DNA of 64,000 nucleotides from NCBI GenBank assembly GCA_016793465.1, contig JAEUJW010000039.1, forward strand, positions 186,001 through 250,000, in the 5' to 3' direction. A model generated the notes under the pieces. The model saw only the letters and a list, made by a program, of their open reading frames with translations. It was not told the DNA's origin and ran no database searches. Positions within the stretch are counted from its first letter, which is position 1; each line of letters begins with the position of its first letter. This DNA comes from Myxococcales bacterium. Its GTDB lineage: Bacteria > Myxococcota > Polyangia > Nannocystales > Nannocystaceae. Shown piece by piece: positions 46,445-54,392 of the stretch. A program made the translations under genes and the position numbers.

Positions 46445-46993
46445 ATGGCCCAGGACCCGCGCGCGCAGTACGCCCAGATGCTCAGTCAGATGTCGCCGAA
46501 CATGATGGCGACCATGAAGAAGGAGCTGCAGCGGCGCTTCGCGCTGTTCGGCGTCGGGCTGGTGGTGTTCATCGTCGGCTGCTTCTTGAACACGTCGCCG
46601 ATCTGGGTGCCGTCGGCGGTGATGCTGGCGGGCTCGGGGCTGGCGATCCTCGGTCTGTTCGGGCTGGCCCGCGGGGCCGGGTGCATGGCCTACGTGGCCG
46701 GGTTCGCGTGGATCCTGGCGATGAGCTGCGGGGTCGGCCGCGGCGGCGAGGCGATCCTGTACGTGTGGGGCGGCGGGGCGGCCCTGTTCGCGCTGGCGGC
46801 GCTGCTGATCCCGAAGCCGAAGAAGACCAACCCGATGGAGGAGCTGATGAAGGTCATGCAGCAGCAGGGCGGCGCGGGCGGGCCCGCGGGCGGGTTCCCC
46901 GGCATGGCCAACATGCTGCAGGGCCAGCAGCGGGCGAAGGACCGGGTGATCGAGGTCGAGGCCGAGGAGAAGCCCGGCGGCAAGAAGAAGTGA
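46445..46993 (+). CDS. membrane protein of unknown function
   Basis: The product is 182 residues, ATG 46445. The N-terminal 30 residues (QYAQMLSQMSPNMMATMKKEL) are amphipathic. There are about four hydrophobic segments between 35 and 120 (FALFGVGLVVFIVGCFL, VPSAVMLAGSGLAILGLFGLA and two more). The C-terminal 60 residues are a Met/Gln/Gly-rich flexible tail ending in Lys. I do not recognise a family. Its stop overlaps the next gene start by GTGA. Confidence 0.65.
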   Translation: MAQDPRAQYAQMLSQMSPNMMATMKKELQRRFALFGVGLVVFIVGCFLNTSPIWVPSAVMLAGSGLAILGLFGLARGAGCMAYVAGFAWILAMSCGVGRGGEAILYVWGGGAALFALAALLIPKPKKTNPMEELMKVMQQQGGAGGPAGGFPGMANMLQGQQRAKDRVIEVEAEEKPGGKKK

Positions 46994-48285
46994 GCGCGAC
47001 GGGCGAGCGCGTGGCGATCCACGGGGTCGCGCACGGCGGCGAGGGCGTGGGCAAGGCGGAGGCGGAGCCGCGGACGTGGCTGGTCGAGGCGGCGCTGCCT
47101 GGCGAGGTCGTGCTGGCCGAGCGCGTCGAGGCGCGGGCGCGGATGATCCGCGGGCGCGTGCTGCGGGTGATCGAGGCCAGCGCGGCGCGGCAGGACGCGC
47201 CGTGTGCGATCGCCGGGGCGTGCGGCGGGTGCGGCTGGCAGCACGTGCGGCCGGCGGCGCAGGCGGAATTGAAGCGAGACATCGTGGCGGGGCTGCTGCG
47301 GCGGTTCGCGGTGCCGGCGATCGCGGTGGTCGCGAGCCCCGAGGCGCTGGGGTACCGGCGGCGGGCTCGCATGCGGTTCGAGCGGACCGACGCGGGTTTA
47401 ATCATGGGGTTCGTGGGGCGCGACGGGCGGAGCGTGATCGACGCGCCGGACTGCCCCGTGCTCGACGGGCCGCTGCGCCACGCGTTCGCGCGGGTGCGCG
47501 GGCTCGCGGCGCTGCTGCCGGCGCACGGCGAGGTGCACGCGATCAGCGACGGGGCGCGCGCGGTGGTCGGCGTCGCCTCGCGGGCCGAGGCGCACGGGCA
47601 CGTGGTGCCGCTGCCGCCGCTGCGCGGCGGGGCCGAGGCGATCTCGCGGGCGCTCGACGAGGTGCTGGTCGGGGTGGTCGGGCCGGGGATCGCGGTCGGG
47701 ACGACGGCGCTGGGCGTCGACGCGGCTGGCCCGGAGGACATGTCCGTACGGACCGGTCCGTTCGCGTTCGCGCAGGCGCAGGCGGCCCAGAACGCGGCGA
47801 TGGTCGAGCACGTGGCGCGGCAGGCGGGCGCGGGGCACCGCCGCGGGCTCGAGCTGTTCGCCGGCTCGGGAAATTTCACGCGGCGGCTGGCGCCGCTGTG
47901 CAAGGTGTTGACGGCGGTCGAGCTCGACGCGGGCGGGGCGGCGAACCTGCAGACGCTGGCGGCGCGGCTGGCGGTGCGCGGGTGCCGGATCGAGGTGCGA
48001 CGCGAGGCGGCGGCGGCGACGCTGGCGCGCGGCGGGTCGTACGACCTGGTGGTGCTGGATCCGCCGCGCGGCGGGCTCGGGAGCAAGGCGGCGCGGGACC
48101 TGGCCAGGGTGGCCGCGGGGCGGGTGGTCTACGTGTCGTGCGACCCGGCCACCCTGGCCCGTGACCTCGCCGACCTGGTGACGGCGGGGCGGAGCGTCGT
48201 CGACGTGACCGTGTTCGACATGATGCCGATGACGCCGGAGGTCGAGGTGGTGGTGACGCTGGCCGCCGAGCAGAGCCGGTGTTAG
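46990..48285 (+). CDS. RlmD/RumA-type RNA (uracil-5-)-methyltransferase
   Basis: The product is 431 residues from GTG 46990, overlapping the previous stop. It adds a methyl group to C5 of uridine in RNA using SAM; RlmD modifies 23S rRNA U1939. [4Fe-4S] ligands are C72, C78 and C81 (CAIAGACGGCGWQH), with a later Cys in DAPDCPV. The SAM-binding fold has ELFAGSGNF, LDPPRGGLG and the catalytic Cys in VYVSCDPATLARD. A weak TRAM-like segment leads. The target may be rRNA or tRNA. Confidence 0.9.
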   Translation: MSATGERVAIHGVAHGGEGVGKAEAEPRTWLVEAALPGEVVLAERVEARARMIRGRVLRVIEASAARQDAPCAIAGACGGCGWQHVRPAAQAELKRDIVAGLLRRFAVPAIAVVASPEALGYRRRARMRFERTDAGLIMGFVGRDGRSVIDAPDCPVLDGPLRHAFARVRGLAALLPAHGEVHAISDGARAVVGVASRAEAHGHVVPLPPLRGGAEAISRALDEVLVGVVGPGIAVGTTALGVDAAGPEDMSVRTGPFAFAQAQAAQNAAMVEHVARQAGAGHRRGLELFAGSGNFTRRLAPLCKVLTAVELDAGGAANLQTLAARLAVRGCRIEVRREAAAATLARGGSYDLVVLDPPRGGLGSKAARDLARVAAGRVVYVSCDPATLARDLADLVTAGRSVVDVTVFDMMPMTPEVEVVVTLAAEQSRC

Positions 48286-48300
48286 GGTCACCGCGCCGAG

Positions 48301-49371
48301 ATGGACCCGGTTCAGGCGATCCTCAAGAGCATTGCGGCGGGCAAGCTGCAGCCGGTCTACGTGCTGTACGGCGAGGAGCCGGCGGCGATCCGGGCGGTCA
48401 TCACGGCGCTGCGCAAATTCTTGATCCCGCCGGACGACGCGCTCGCGCAGTCGATGGCGGCCTTCAACCACGAGCGCTTCGACGGGGCGGACCTCAAGTC
48501 GGCGGGGGCGGTGGTGGCGTCGTGCCAGCAGGTGCCGATGATGGCGAAGAAGCGGCTGGTCGAGCTGGCCAACCCGGAGGACATCGCCAAGGGCGCGGCC
48601 GGGGACGAGGGCGGCGGCTCGCCGGCGGCGGCCATCGACGCGCTCGCCGGCTACATCAAGGCGCCGAGCCCGACGACGGTGCTGGCGATCACCAGCACCG
48701 GCATCGACGGGCGCTCGAAGCTGGTGACGGCGTGCAAGAAGGACGGCTGGGCCCACAAGTTCGAGGCGCTGAAGCGCGACGACGAGGCGGCGGCGTTCGT
48801 GGTGTCGGAGGCCCAGGCGCGCGGCAAGGGCATCGCCCGCGACGCCGCCAACACGCTGGTCGCGGCGGTCGGCACCGGGCGCAGCGAGCTGCTGGCGGCG
48901 CTCGACCAGGCCATGCTGCACGCGGGCGACCGCCCGGTGGCGATGGCCGACGTCGAGGCGATGGTCGTGCACACGCGCGAGGGCAACATCTTCCACCTGA
49001 CCGACGCGGTCGGCCGCGGCGAGGCGCAGGCGGCCCTGACCGTGCTGGCGCGCATGTTCTCGGCGGGGGAGAAGGAGACCGGGACGTCGCTGCAGGTGCT
49101 GGCGATGCTGACCCGCCAGATCCGCCTGCTGTACACGGCCAAGGTCGGGGCGGCCCACACCATCCAGCCGCCGTTCCTGCAGCGGCAGTACGAGCAGCAG
49201 GCGCGGGGCTTCAGCGAGGGCCGCCTGCGCACCGCGTACGCGGCGCTGGTGCGCCTCGACAGCGACCTGAAGGGCGGATCGGCGGCGGCCTACGCCTCGC
49301 CGTACATGGCGATCCAGCGCTGGATCCTCGACACCTGCGCGGCGATGCCGGGCGTCGATCCGCGGGTGTGA
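48301..49371 (+). CDS. holA: DNA polymerase III delta subunit HolA
   Basis: The product is 356 residues, ATG 48301, 12 nt after TAGGGT (48283-48288). The delta subunit opens the beta clamp in the clamp loader. It begins with QPVYVLYGEEPAAIRAVI, the family start, and has the interaction segment near QQVPMMAKKRLVEL and AVGRGEAQAALTVLARM, with the C-terminal collar helices LAMLTRQIRLLYTAK. There is an Ala/Gly-rich insert near residues 98-112. Length is near the usual 340. Confidence 0.88.
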   Translation: MDPVQAILKSIAAGKLQPVYVLYGEEPAAIRAVITALRKFLIPPDDALAQSMAAFNHERFDGADLKSAGAVVASCQQVPMMAKKRLVELANPEDIAKGAAGDEGGGSPAAAIDALAGYIKAPSPTTVLAITSTGIDGRSKLVTACKKDGWAHKFEALKRDDEAAAFVVSEAQARGKGIARDAANTLVAAVGTGRSELLAALDQAMLHAGDRPVAMADVEAMVVHTREGNIFHLTDAVGRGEAQAALTVLARMFSAGEKETGTSLQVLAMLTRQIRLLYTAKVGAAHTIQPPFLQRQYEQQARGFSEGRLRTAYAALVRLDSDLKGGSAAAYASPYMAIQRWILDTCAAMPGVDPRV

Positions 49372-49386
49372 GGCGCGCGGGCGCGC

Positions 49387-49462
49387 GAGCGAGCCGCCGC
49401 GATCACGGGCCGCGTCCAGCGGTCGAGCGACCCACCGCGAGCACGGGCCGCGCCCCGCGGTC
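49387..49462. repeat. two tandem 38-bp repeats before the first repeat lipoprotein
   Basis: Units starting gagcgagccgccgcg (49387) and gagcgacccaccgcg (49425) share the pattern ...cgggccgcg...gcggtc. They fill part of the gap between holA and the lipoprotein gene. Confidence 0.75.
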
Positions 49463-49525
49463 GCTCGTGCGGGCGAAAGCCGCGGCCGATCGCCGCGGTG
49501 TGCCTGTGCATCGGACGGAGTGTGA

Positions 49526-49531
49526 TAGGGT
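49526..49531 (+). promoter_or_regulatory. TAGGGT -10-like element of the first repeat lipoprotein
   Basis: tgatagggt lies 19 nt before ATG 49551, with GGAGG (49542-49546) between. The paralogue has the same element at 50583-50588. Confidence 0.4.
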
Positions 49532-49550
49532 CCGCGCGACCGGAGGCACG

Positions 49551-50273
49551 ATGATCAAGAACAAGACTCCCTGGGCGGCGATCGCTGCGATCGCCTTCAC
49601 GTTCGGCTGTGACGCGCTCTCGAGCGGCAAAGGCGATGCCAAGAGCGGCGTGCAGGTCAACGCCGGCGGCGCGGGCGTGCAGGTCGGGCCGGACGGGAAG
49701 ACGGTGGTGGTCGGCGCCGACGGCAAGACGGTGGTGGTCGGCGCCGACGGCAAGACCACGGTGCAGGCCGGCGGCGCGACGGTCACGGCCGACGGCCACG
49801 GCGGCACGGTGCAGGCCGGCGGCGCGACGGTCACGAGCGACGGCAAGTCGGCGCTGGTGAAGAGCGGCGACGCGTCGGTCCAGCTCAACCCCGACGGCTC
49901 GGTGGCGGTGAAGGCCGGTGACGTCACGGTCGACGCCTCGGGCAAGGTGAAGGTCGACGGAGTCGAGATCGACGCCGGCGGGATCAAGCTGCCGGCCGGT
50001 GTCGGCGACGCGGGCGGCTCGGACGACAAGTGCGCCCAGGGCGGCTGCGCCCAGACCTGCCGCGACGGCAAGGCGCTGGGCTGCTCGGGCGGCGGCTGCA
50101 CGCAGACGGCCGAGGCGGGCGCCTGCGAGCTGGGCTGCTCGGGCGGCGGCTGCACGCAGACCTGCAAGGCCGGCGCGACCTGCAAGCTGTCGTGCTCGGG
50201 CGGCGGCTGCACGCGCGCGTGCGAGGGCACCTGCAGCGAGAAGACCTGCTCGGGCGGCAGCTGCAGCGGCTGA
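49551..50273 (+). CDS. repeat lipoprotein A: Gly/Val/Lys repeats and Cys-rich tail
   Basis: The product is 240 residues, ATG 49551 with a good ribosome site. Lipobox FTFGCD. Residues of about 35-160 consist of short repeats such as VGADGKTVVVGADGKTVVV and QAGGATVT with Asp-Gly turns, consistent with a beta-roll or beta-helix. Residues 165-240 hold about 20 Cys in repeats of the type LGCSGGGCTQTC, ending GGSCSG. It is paralogous to the gene at 50611: same order, same end. I do not recognise a named family. It is probably a disulfide-stabilised surface fibre protein. Confidence 0.75.
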   Translation: MIKNKTPWAAIAAIAFTFGCDALSSGKGDAKSGVQVNAGGAGVQVGPDGKTVVVGADGKTVVVGADGKTTVQAGGATVTADGHGGTVQAGGATVTSDGKSALVKSGDASVQLNPDGSVAVKAGDVTVDASGKVKVDGVEIDAGGIKLPAGVGDAGGSDDKCAQGGCAQTCRDGKALGCSGGGCTQTAEAGACELGCSGGGCTQTCKAGATCKLSCSGGGCTRACEGTCSEKTCSGGSCSG

Positions 50274-50334
50274 GCGCTCGGTGAGCTGACCCGAGGGCCA
50301 GGTCCACGCGGGCCTGGCCGGTTGTGCGGGTCGC

Positions 50335-50528
50335 GCGGGCGCGTGAGCGCGGCGAGGGGCGGCGCGCAGGCTGTACTTCGGGACAGGTGCGAGCGCGCCG
50401 CTTCGCGGACGGTCTGCGCCCGGCGAGCCTCGGGCGGGCGCGTGAGCGCGGCGAGGGGGCGCGCAGGCTGTACTTCGGGACAGGTGCGAGCGCGCCGCTT
50501 CGCGGACGGTCTGCGCCCGGTGAGCCTC
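50335..50528. repeat. two tandem ~97-bp repeats, each carrying one CTGTAC/GGACAG palindrome
   Basis: Units start at 50335 and 50434 (gcgggcgcgtgagcgcggcg). Each contains ctgtacttcgggacag (50371-50386 and 50468-50483) and gcgagcgcgccgcttcgcgg. They differ by a 2-base indel and few substitutions, so the duplication is recent. They fill most of the 337-bp gap 50274-50610; the first 45 bases of that gap contain a small hairpin (ggccagg/cctggcc) and no gene. Confidence 0.9.
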
Positions 50529-50610
50529 GCGTGTGCGGACCGGCGGACAGACGCGCGCGCGAGGCCGCCGCGTGAATCGTGATAGGGTACGCGCCTTCAG
50601 GAGCGTGGTG

Positions 50611-51471
50611 ATGCAACGGATGTTTGTGCGCGTGGTGTTGACGGCGGTGGTGCTGGCACTCGGATGCGATGCCGGGAACACGGACGCGAAGAGGGCGGCG
50701 CAGGTCGGTGCGGACGGCAAGGTGGTCGCAGGGGCCAACGGTGCGGTGCAGGTCGGCGCTGACGGCAAGACCGTGATCGCGGGTCCGGGCGGCAGCGTGG
50801 CGATCGGGCCCGACGGCAAAGCCGTGATCGCGGGAGAGAACGGCAGGGTCGAGGTCGGCGCGGACGGCAAGGCGGTGGTCGCCGGCGAGAACGGGCGCGT
50901 CGAGGTCGGCGCGGACGGCAAGGTGAACGTCGCCGGCGAGAACGGGCGCGTCGAGGTCGGCGCGGACGGCAAGGTGAACGTCGCCGGCGACGGCGGATCG
51001 GTCGCGACCGGCGCGGGCGGCAAGACGGTGGTGAAGAACGGCGAGAACTCGGCGACGATCGACGGCGACGGATCGGTGACGGCGAACGGCGCGACGCTGG
51101 GCGCGGACGGCACGATCAAGGTCGGCGGGCTCACCGTCGACGCCAGCGGCAAGGTCCACGGCGCGGGCGGAGCGAAGCCCGAGACCGGCACCGCGAAGGC
51201 CGGCGGCGGGGCCACGAAGTCGGGCTCGTGCGCGGCCGGCGGCTGCAACCAGGTGTGCCGCGAGGGCGGGGAGTTCTCGTGCGCCGGCGGTCGGTGCAAG
51301 CAGAGCGGCGAGGGCGGCACGTGCAAGTTCTCGTGCGACGGCGGGACGTGCACGCAGACCTGCAAGGCGGGCGCGACGTGCAACCTCGCGTGCAACGGCG
51401 GGTCGTGCACCCGCGCGTGCACCGGGACGTGCGCGAGCAAGGGCTGCATCGGCGGGAGCTGCACAGGCTGA
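50611..51471 (+). CDS. repeat lipoprotein B, paralogue of lipoprotein A
   Basis: The product is 286 residues, ATG 50611 with AGGAG upstream. Lipobox LALGCD. Residues of about 25-185 are Gly/Asn/Asp repeats; three perfect-to-near-perfect 17-residue units (AGENGRVEVGADGKVNV) lie at 50830-50982. The C-terminal 75 residues are Cys-rich (GTCKFSCDGGTCTQTC and similar) and end GGSCTG, like lipoprotein A. It is likely a tandem duplication that then expanded its repeats. Function unknown. Confidence 0.75.
   Translation: MQRMFVRVVLTAVVLALGCDAGNTDAKRAAQVGADGKVVAGANGAVQVGADGKTVIAGPGGSVAIGPDGKAVIAGENGRVEVGADGKAVVAGENGRVEVGADGKVNVAGENGRVEVGADGKVNVAGDGGSVATGAGGKTVVKNGENSATIDGDGSVTANGATLGADGTIKVGGLTVDASGKVHGAGGAKPETGTAKAGGGATKSGSCAAGGCNQVCREGGEFSCAGGRCKQSGEGGTCKFSCDGGTCTQTCKAGATCNLACNGGSCTRACTGTCASKGCIGGSCTG
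50830..50982 (+). repeat. three in-frame 51-bp repeats in lipoprotein B
   Basis: Units at 50830-50880, 50881-50931 and 50932-50982. Units two and three are nearly identical at the base level, which indicates recent expansion by slippage or unequal exchange. Each codes for one 17-residue turn-like module. Confidence 0.9.
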
Positions 51472-51477
51472 GCGACG

Positions 51478-51518
51478 GCCCGTGACGCGCGCGCCGCGGG
51501 CGTGGTCGCGTCACGGGC
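51478..51518. terminator. hairpin after lipoprotein B
   Basis: Perfect 12-bp arms gcccgtgacgcg (51478-51489) and cgcgtcacgggc (51507-51518) are separated by 17 nt and begin 7 bp after the stop. There is no T-run, so Rho-independent action is uncertain. Confidence 0.45.
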
Positions 51519-51618
51519 TGCGAGCTCGTGACCAAAGGCGACCACGAGGGCCTGCGGCGGGTGGTGCAGAAGCTGTGGCGGCTGATGCCGGCTGCGCCGC
51601 GACTTCGCGGCGATCTCG

Positions 51619-51765
51619 TGCTCGGAGCCGCGGCGGGACGGGGGCACCCGTGTGCTCACGGGCCAGCAGCAGCTCGTGCACGGGGCCGCGGCGGGACGGG
51701 GGCACCCGTGTGCACGCGGGCCGGCTCGTGCACGGGGCCGCGGACCCGTGTGCTCGCGGGCCAGC
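51619..51765. repeat. three imperfect tandem repeats in the gap before rpsT
   Basis: The segments gccgcgg-cgggacgggggcacccgtgtg recur with spacing of about 58 and 53 bp (near 51627, 51685 and 51738), with cagctcgtgcacgggg or a shortened form between. They fill the middle of the 389-bp gap 51472-51860. No gene is apparent there. Confidence 0.8.
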
Positions 51766-51804
51766 GCGATGGGCCGTGCGTTCGTGGCGGTGTTAAGACG
51801 TGAA

Positions 51805-51835
51805 CGACCGACAGCGCTTGAGGCGCTGTCGGTCG
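51805..51835 (-). terminator. terminator of rpsT
   Basis: Perfect 13-bp arms cgaccgacagcgc (51805-51817) and gcgctgtcggtcg (51823-51835) with loop ttgag. Read on the minus strand it follows rpsT after 25 bp and leads into TTCACGTCTT. Confidence 0.7.
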
Positions 51836-51860
51836 CGGTGTTGGGGCCGTGCTGGACGAC

Positions 51861-52139
51861 TCAGGCGGCGGCGGGGGCCGAGGCCTTGTTGGTCGCCAGG
51901 GTGAGCCGGGAGATATATCGGGCCGCGGTGTTGCGGTGGATGACGCCCTTGGAGGCGGCCTTGGCGATCGCCTGGACGGCCTCGGGGAGGGCCTTCTGGG
52001 CCCCATCGGAGTCCTTGGCCGCCAGCGCCTTGCGTACACGCTTCATGTACGTGCGCATCGGCGACAGGTGCATCAGGTTCCTCGCGCGGCGCTTCAGCCG
52101 CTGCCGGTTGCGCTTCTCTGCCTGCTTGTGATTCGCCAC
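51861..52139 (-). CDS. rpsT: 30S ribosomal protein S20
   Basis: The product is 92 residues, GTG start at 52139. It binds 16S rRNA during early small-subunit assembly. The start ANHKQAEKRNRQRLKRRARN and the following basic helices, with MRTYMKRVRKAL and KGVIHRNTAARYISRL, are the standard S20 sequence. The tail is Ala-rich (NKASAPAAA). A strong hairpin follows. It is a single gene divergent from the cyclophilin. Confidence 0.95.
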   Translation of the reverse strand: MANHKQAEKRNRQRLKRRARNLMHLSPMRTYMKRVRKALAAKDSDGAQKALPEAVQAIAKAASKGVIHRNTAARYISRLTLATNKASAPAAA

Positions 52140-52275
52140 GACTGCTCGCTTCTTCTTGTCTTCGGGGAAGGCGAGCCTTATGTCCCCCCGGCGGCCCCTT
52201 GTCAAGCCGCGCGCGGCGGTCCAGTCTCCGGCCGGGACCCCGCCGGCGCGCCGCCAAACGGCCCCGCACGCAGCC

Positions 52276-53145
52276 ATGCCCACCATACCAGCCCCCGTGA
52301 CCCTCGGATTCCTGGCCCTCTCGCTGGCACCGGGCTCGGTGTGCGTGTTCACGCCCCCGCCTCCGCTACCCGAGGAGATCGCCGCCGCCGAGGCCGCAGC
52401 GGCCGCCCGCAAGGCCGCCGTTCGCAGCGGGACGCCGGCCCAGGTCGGCGAGGAAGAGGGCGGCGAGGAGGGCGGGCTCGGCACCGAGGTCGTGTTCAAC
52501 CGGGGCGACGAGGCGCCCCGCGGCATGAACGCGGCCCAGCTGAAGGCCTACAACAAGGTGCAGGGCGACCCGATCGACGAGTTCACGCTCGAGCAGGCGC
52601 TCGCGGGCCTGCCGGGCGCGGGCGACGGGCTGTTCGCCCAGCTGAAGACCAGCCGCGGGGTCATCGAGTGCGAGCTGTTCGCCGCGCAGGTGCCGAAGAC
52701 GGTGGCCAACTTCGTGGGCCTGGCCCGCGGGCTGCGGCCGTCGGTCGATCGCACGGCCGACAAGTGGGTCACGCGGCCGTACTACAACAACACCACGTTC
52801 CATCGCGTGATCCCCGGGTTCATGATCCAGGGCGGAGATCCGACGGGCTCGGGGCTCGGCAACCCGGGCTACGTGATCGAGGACGAGATCCGCCCGGATC
52901 TCCTGCACGACAGCCCCGGCGTGCTCAGCATGGCCAACAAGGGGCCCAACACCGGGTCGGCGCAGTTCTTCATCACCCTCAACCCGACGCCCCACCTCGA
53001 CGGCAAGCACACCGTGTTCGGCAAGTGCAACGAGGAGGGCCAGCGCCTGGCCGACGACATCGCCCTGGTCCCGCGCGACGCCAACGACAAGCCGAACGAG
53101 CCCGAGGTGCTCGAGGCGGTGACGATCGTGCGCCGGCGCAAGTAG
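52276..53145 (+). CDS. exported cyclophilin-type peptidyl-prolyl isomerase
   Basis: The product is 289 residues, ATG 52276, with a signal peptide (TLGFLALSLAPGSVCVF) that may end in a lipobox-like Cys. Residues of about 35-115 are an Ala/Glu/Gly-rich region. The isomerase domain, residues 125-289, has FHRVIPGFMIQGGDPTGSG (catalytic Arg, hydrophobic pocket), NTGSAQFFITLN and LDGKHTVFGK. It speeds proline isomerisation in exported proteins. It is divergent from rpsT. Confidence 0.9.
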   Translation: MPTIPAPVTLGFLALSLAPGSVCVFTPPPPLPEEIAAAEAAAAARKAAVRSGTPAQVGEEEGGEEGGLGTEVVFNRGDEAPRGMNAAQLKAYNKVQGDPIDEFTLEQALAGLPGAGDGLFAQLKTSRGVIECELFAAQVPKTVANFVGLARGLRPSVDRTADKWVTRPYYNNTTFHRVIPGFMIQGGDPTGSGLGNPGYVIEDEIRPDLLHDSPGVLSMANKGPNTGSAQFFITLNPTPHLDGKHTVFGKCNEEGQRLADDIALVPRDANDKPNEPEVLEAVTIVRRRK

Positions 53146-53149
53146 CCGG

Positions 53150-54370
53150 TCAGAGCGAGGCGACGAGGGCGGCGGCGAGGGCGTCGTAGTCGGCGGGCGT
53201 GTTGTAGATCTGGGCCGAGATGCGCACGAGGCGGCGCGGCGGCGCGGGCCACGGGGGGATCGGGACCTCGATGCGGTGGCGCTCGAACAGCGCGACCTGC
53301 AGCGGGTCGGCGTACAGCGCGGAGCTCGGCGGGACGTCGGCGCCGTCGGGCAGGGCGAGGGCGGCGAGGCTGCCGAGCATGCTCGCGGGCGCGGGCAAGT
53401 CGACGCCGAGGGCGCGGGCCAGGCGCTCGCGGCCGTCGCACACGAGCGCGTGGTTGCGGGCGCGGAGCTCGGGCCAGCCGCCGGGCAGCAAGGCGCCGAG
53501 CCAGCGGATCGCGGCCGGCACGCTGAGCCAGGGGGCGGGGTCGTCGGTGCCGGTCCAGTCGAACTCCTCCCACAGGCGCGGGCGCGGGCGGCGAGAGTTG
53601 AAGCCGTGGCTGACGACCGCGGGGTGGATGCCGGCTTGGCGATCGCGGCGCACGTGCAGCATGCCGGCGCCCTTCGGCGCGCACACCCACTTGTGGAAGT
53701 TGCCGGTGTAGTAGGCGGCGCCGAGCGCCGCGAGGTCGAGCGGGAGCATGCCGGGCGCGTGGGCGCCGTCGACGAGGGTGTCGACGCCGCGCTCGGCGAG
53801 GGCGGCCACGAGCTCGGCGACCGGGAACACCAGGGCGGTCGGGCTGGTGACGTGATCGATGAGGGCCAGGCGCGTGCGCGGCGTGACCGCGGCGAGCACG
53901 GCGTCGACGACCTGCTGCGGGCCGGCGATGGGGAAGGGCACGGCGGCCCGGACCACGCGCGCGCCGCTGCGGGCGGCGAGGTGCACGAGCACGTTGTTGC
54001 AGGCGTTGTAGACGTGGTCGGTGGTGAGGAGCTCGTCGCCGGGCCTGAGGTCGAGCGAGCGCAGCACGCTGTTGACGCCGACGGTGGCGTTGCGCACGAA
54101 CACGAGGTCCTGGGGGTCGGCGCCGACGAACGCGGCGACCTCCTCGCGGGCGGCGTCGAGCAGGCGCTCGTACTTCTGCACGAAGAACGCCACGGGCTCG
54201 CGCTCGAGGTCGGCGCGGACGCGATCGGCGGCGGCGAGGACGTCGCGCGGGCAGGCGCCGAACGAGCCGTGGTTGAGGAACACGACCTCGGGGTCGAGGG
54301 TCCAGTGGCGCCGCAGGTCGCGCCCGTCGAGCGGCGCGGAGGGGCGTGGATCGTCCGCCTGGGGGGGCAT
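53150..54370 (-). CDS. class V aminotransferase-fold (isopenicillin-N epimerase-like) enzyme
   Basis: The product is 406 residues. ATG 54370 lies 7 nt from TATACT (54378-54383, minus strand). It begins FLNHGSFGACPRDV, the usual start of the epimerase/cysteine-desulfurase group, and the PLP Lys is in GNFHKWVCAPKGAG. LIDHVTSPTALVFPV carries the Asp that pairs with the PLP nitrogen. The substrate is unknown; it may be an amino-acid epimerase, lyase or desulfurase. It is divergent from a PlsC-like acyltransferase through a symmetric promoter. Confidence 0.85.
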   Translation of the reverse strand: MPPQADDPRPSAPLDGRDLRRHWTLDPEVVFLNHGSFGACPRDVLAAADRVRADLEREPVAFFVQKYERLLDAAREEVAAFVGADPQDLVFVRNATVGVNSVLRSLDLRPGDELLTTDHVYNACNNVLVHLAARSGARVVRAAVPFPIAGPQQVVDAVLAAVTPRTRLALIDHVTSPTALVFPVAELVAALAERGVDTLVDGAHAPGMLPLDLAALGAAYYTGNFHKWVCAPKGAGMLHVRRDRQAGIHPAVVSHGFNSRRPRPRLWEEFDWTGTDDPAPWLSVPAAIRWLGALLPGGWPELRARNHALVCDGRERLARALGVDLPAPASMLGSLAALALPDGADVPPSSALYADPLQVALFERHRIEVPIPPWPAPPRRLVRISAQIYNTPADYDALAAALVASL

Positions 54371-54377
54371 GGCGGCG

Positions 54378-54385
54378 AGTATACT
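54378..54385. promoter_or_regulatory. palindromic bidirectional -10 element AGTATACT
   Basis: AGTATACT reads TATACT on both strands. On the plus strand TATACT (54380-54385) is 7 nt before GTG 54393; on the minus strand TATACT (54383-54378) is 7 nt before ATG 54370. The fully symmetric spacing suggests two leaderless transcripts from one element. No -35 can be seen, since each would lie in the other gene. Confidence 0.55.
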
Positions 54386-54392
54386 GCGGGCC

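Noticed and set aside
49551..51471. The Cys-rich tails as peptide natural-product precursors
   Set aside because: The genes are full lipoproteins with long repeat domains and no modifying enzyme genes nearby.
51472..51860. Short open frames in the gap before rpsT as genes
   Set aside because: They consist of the tandem repeat units, have no ribosome site and no conserved features.
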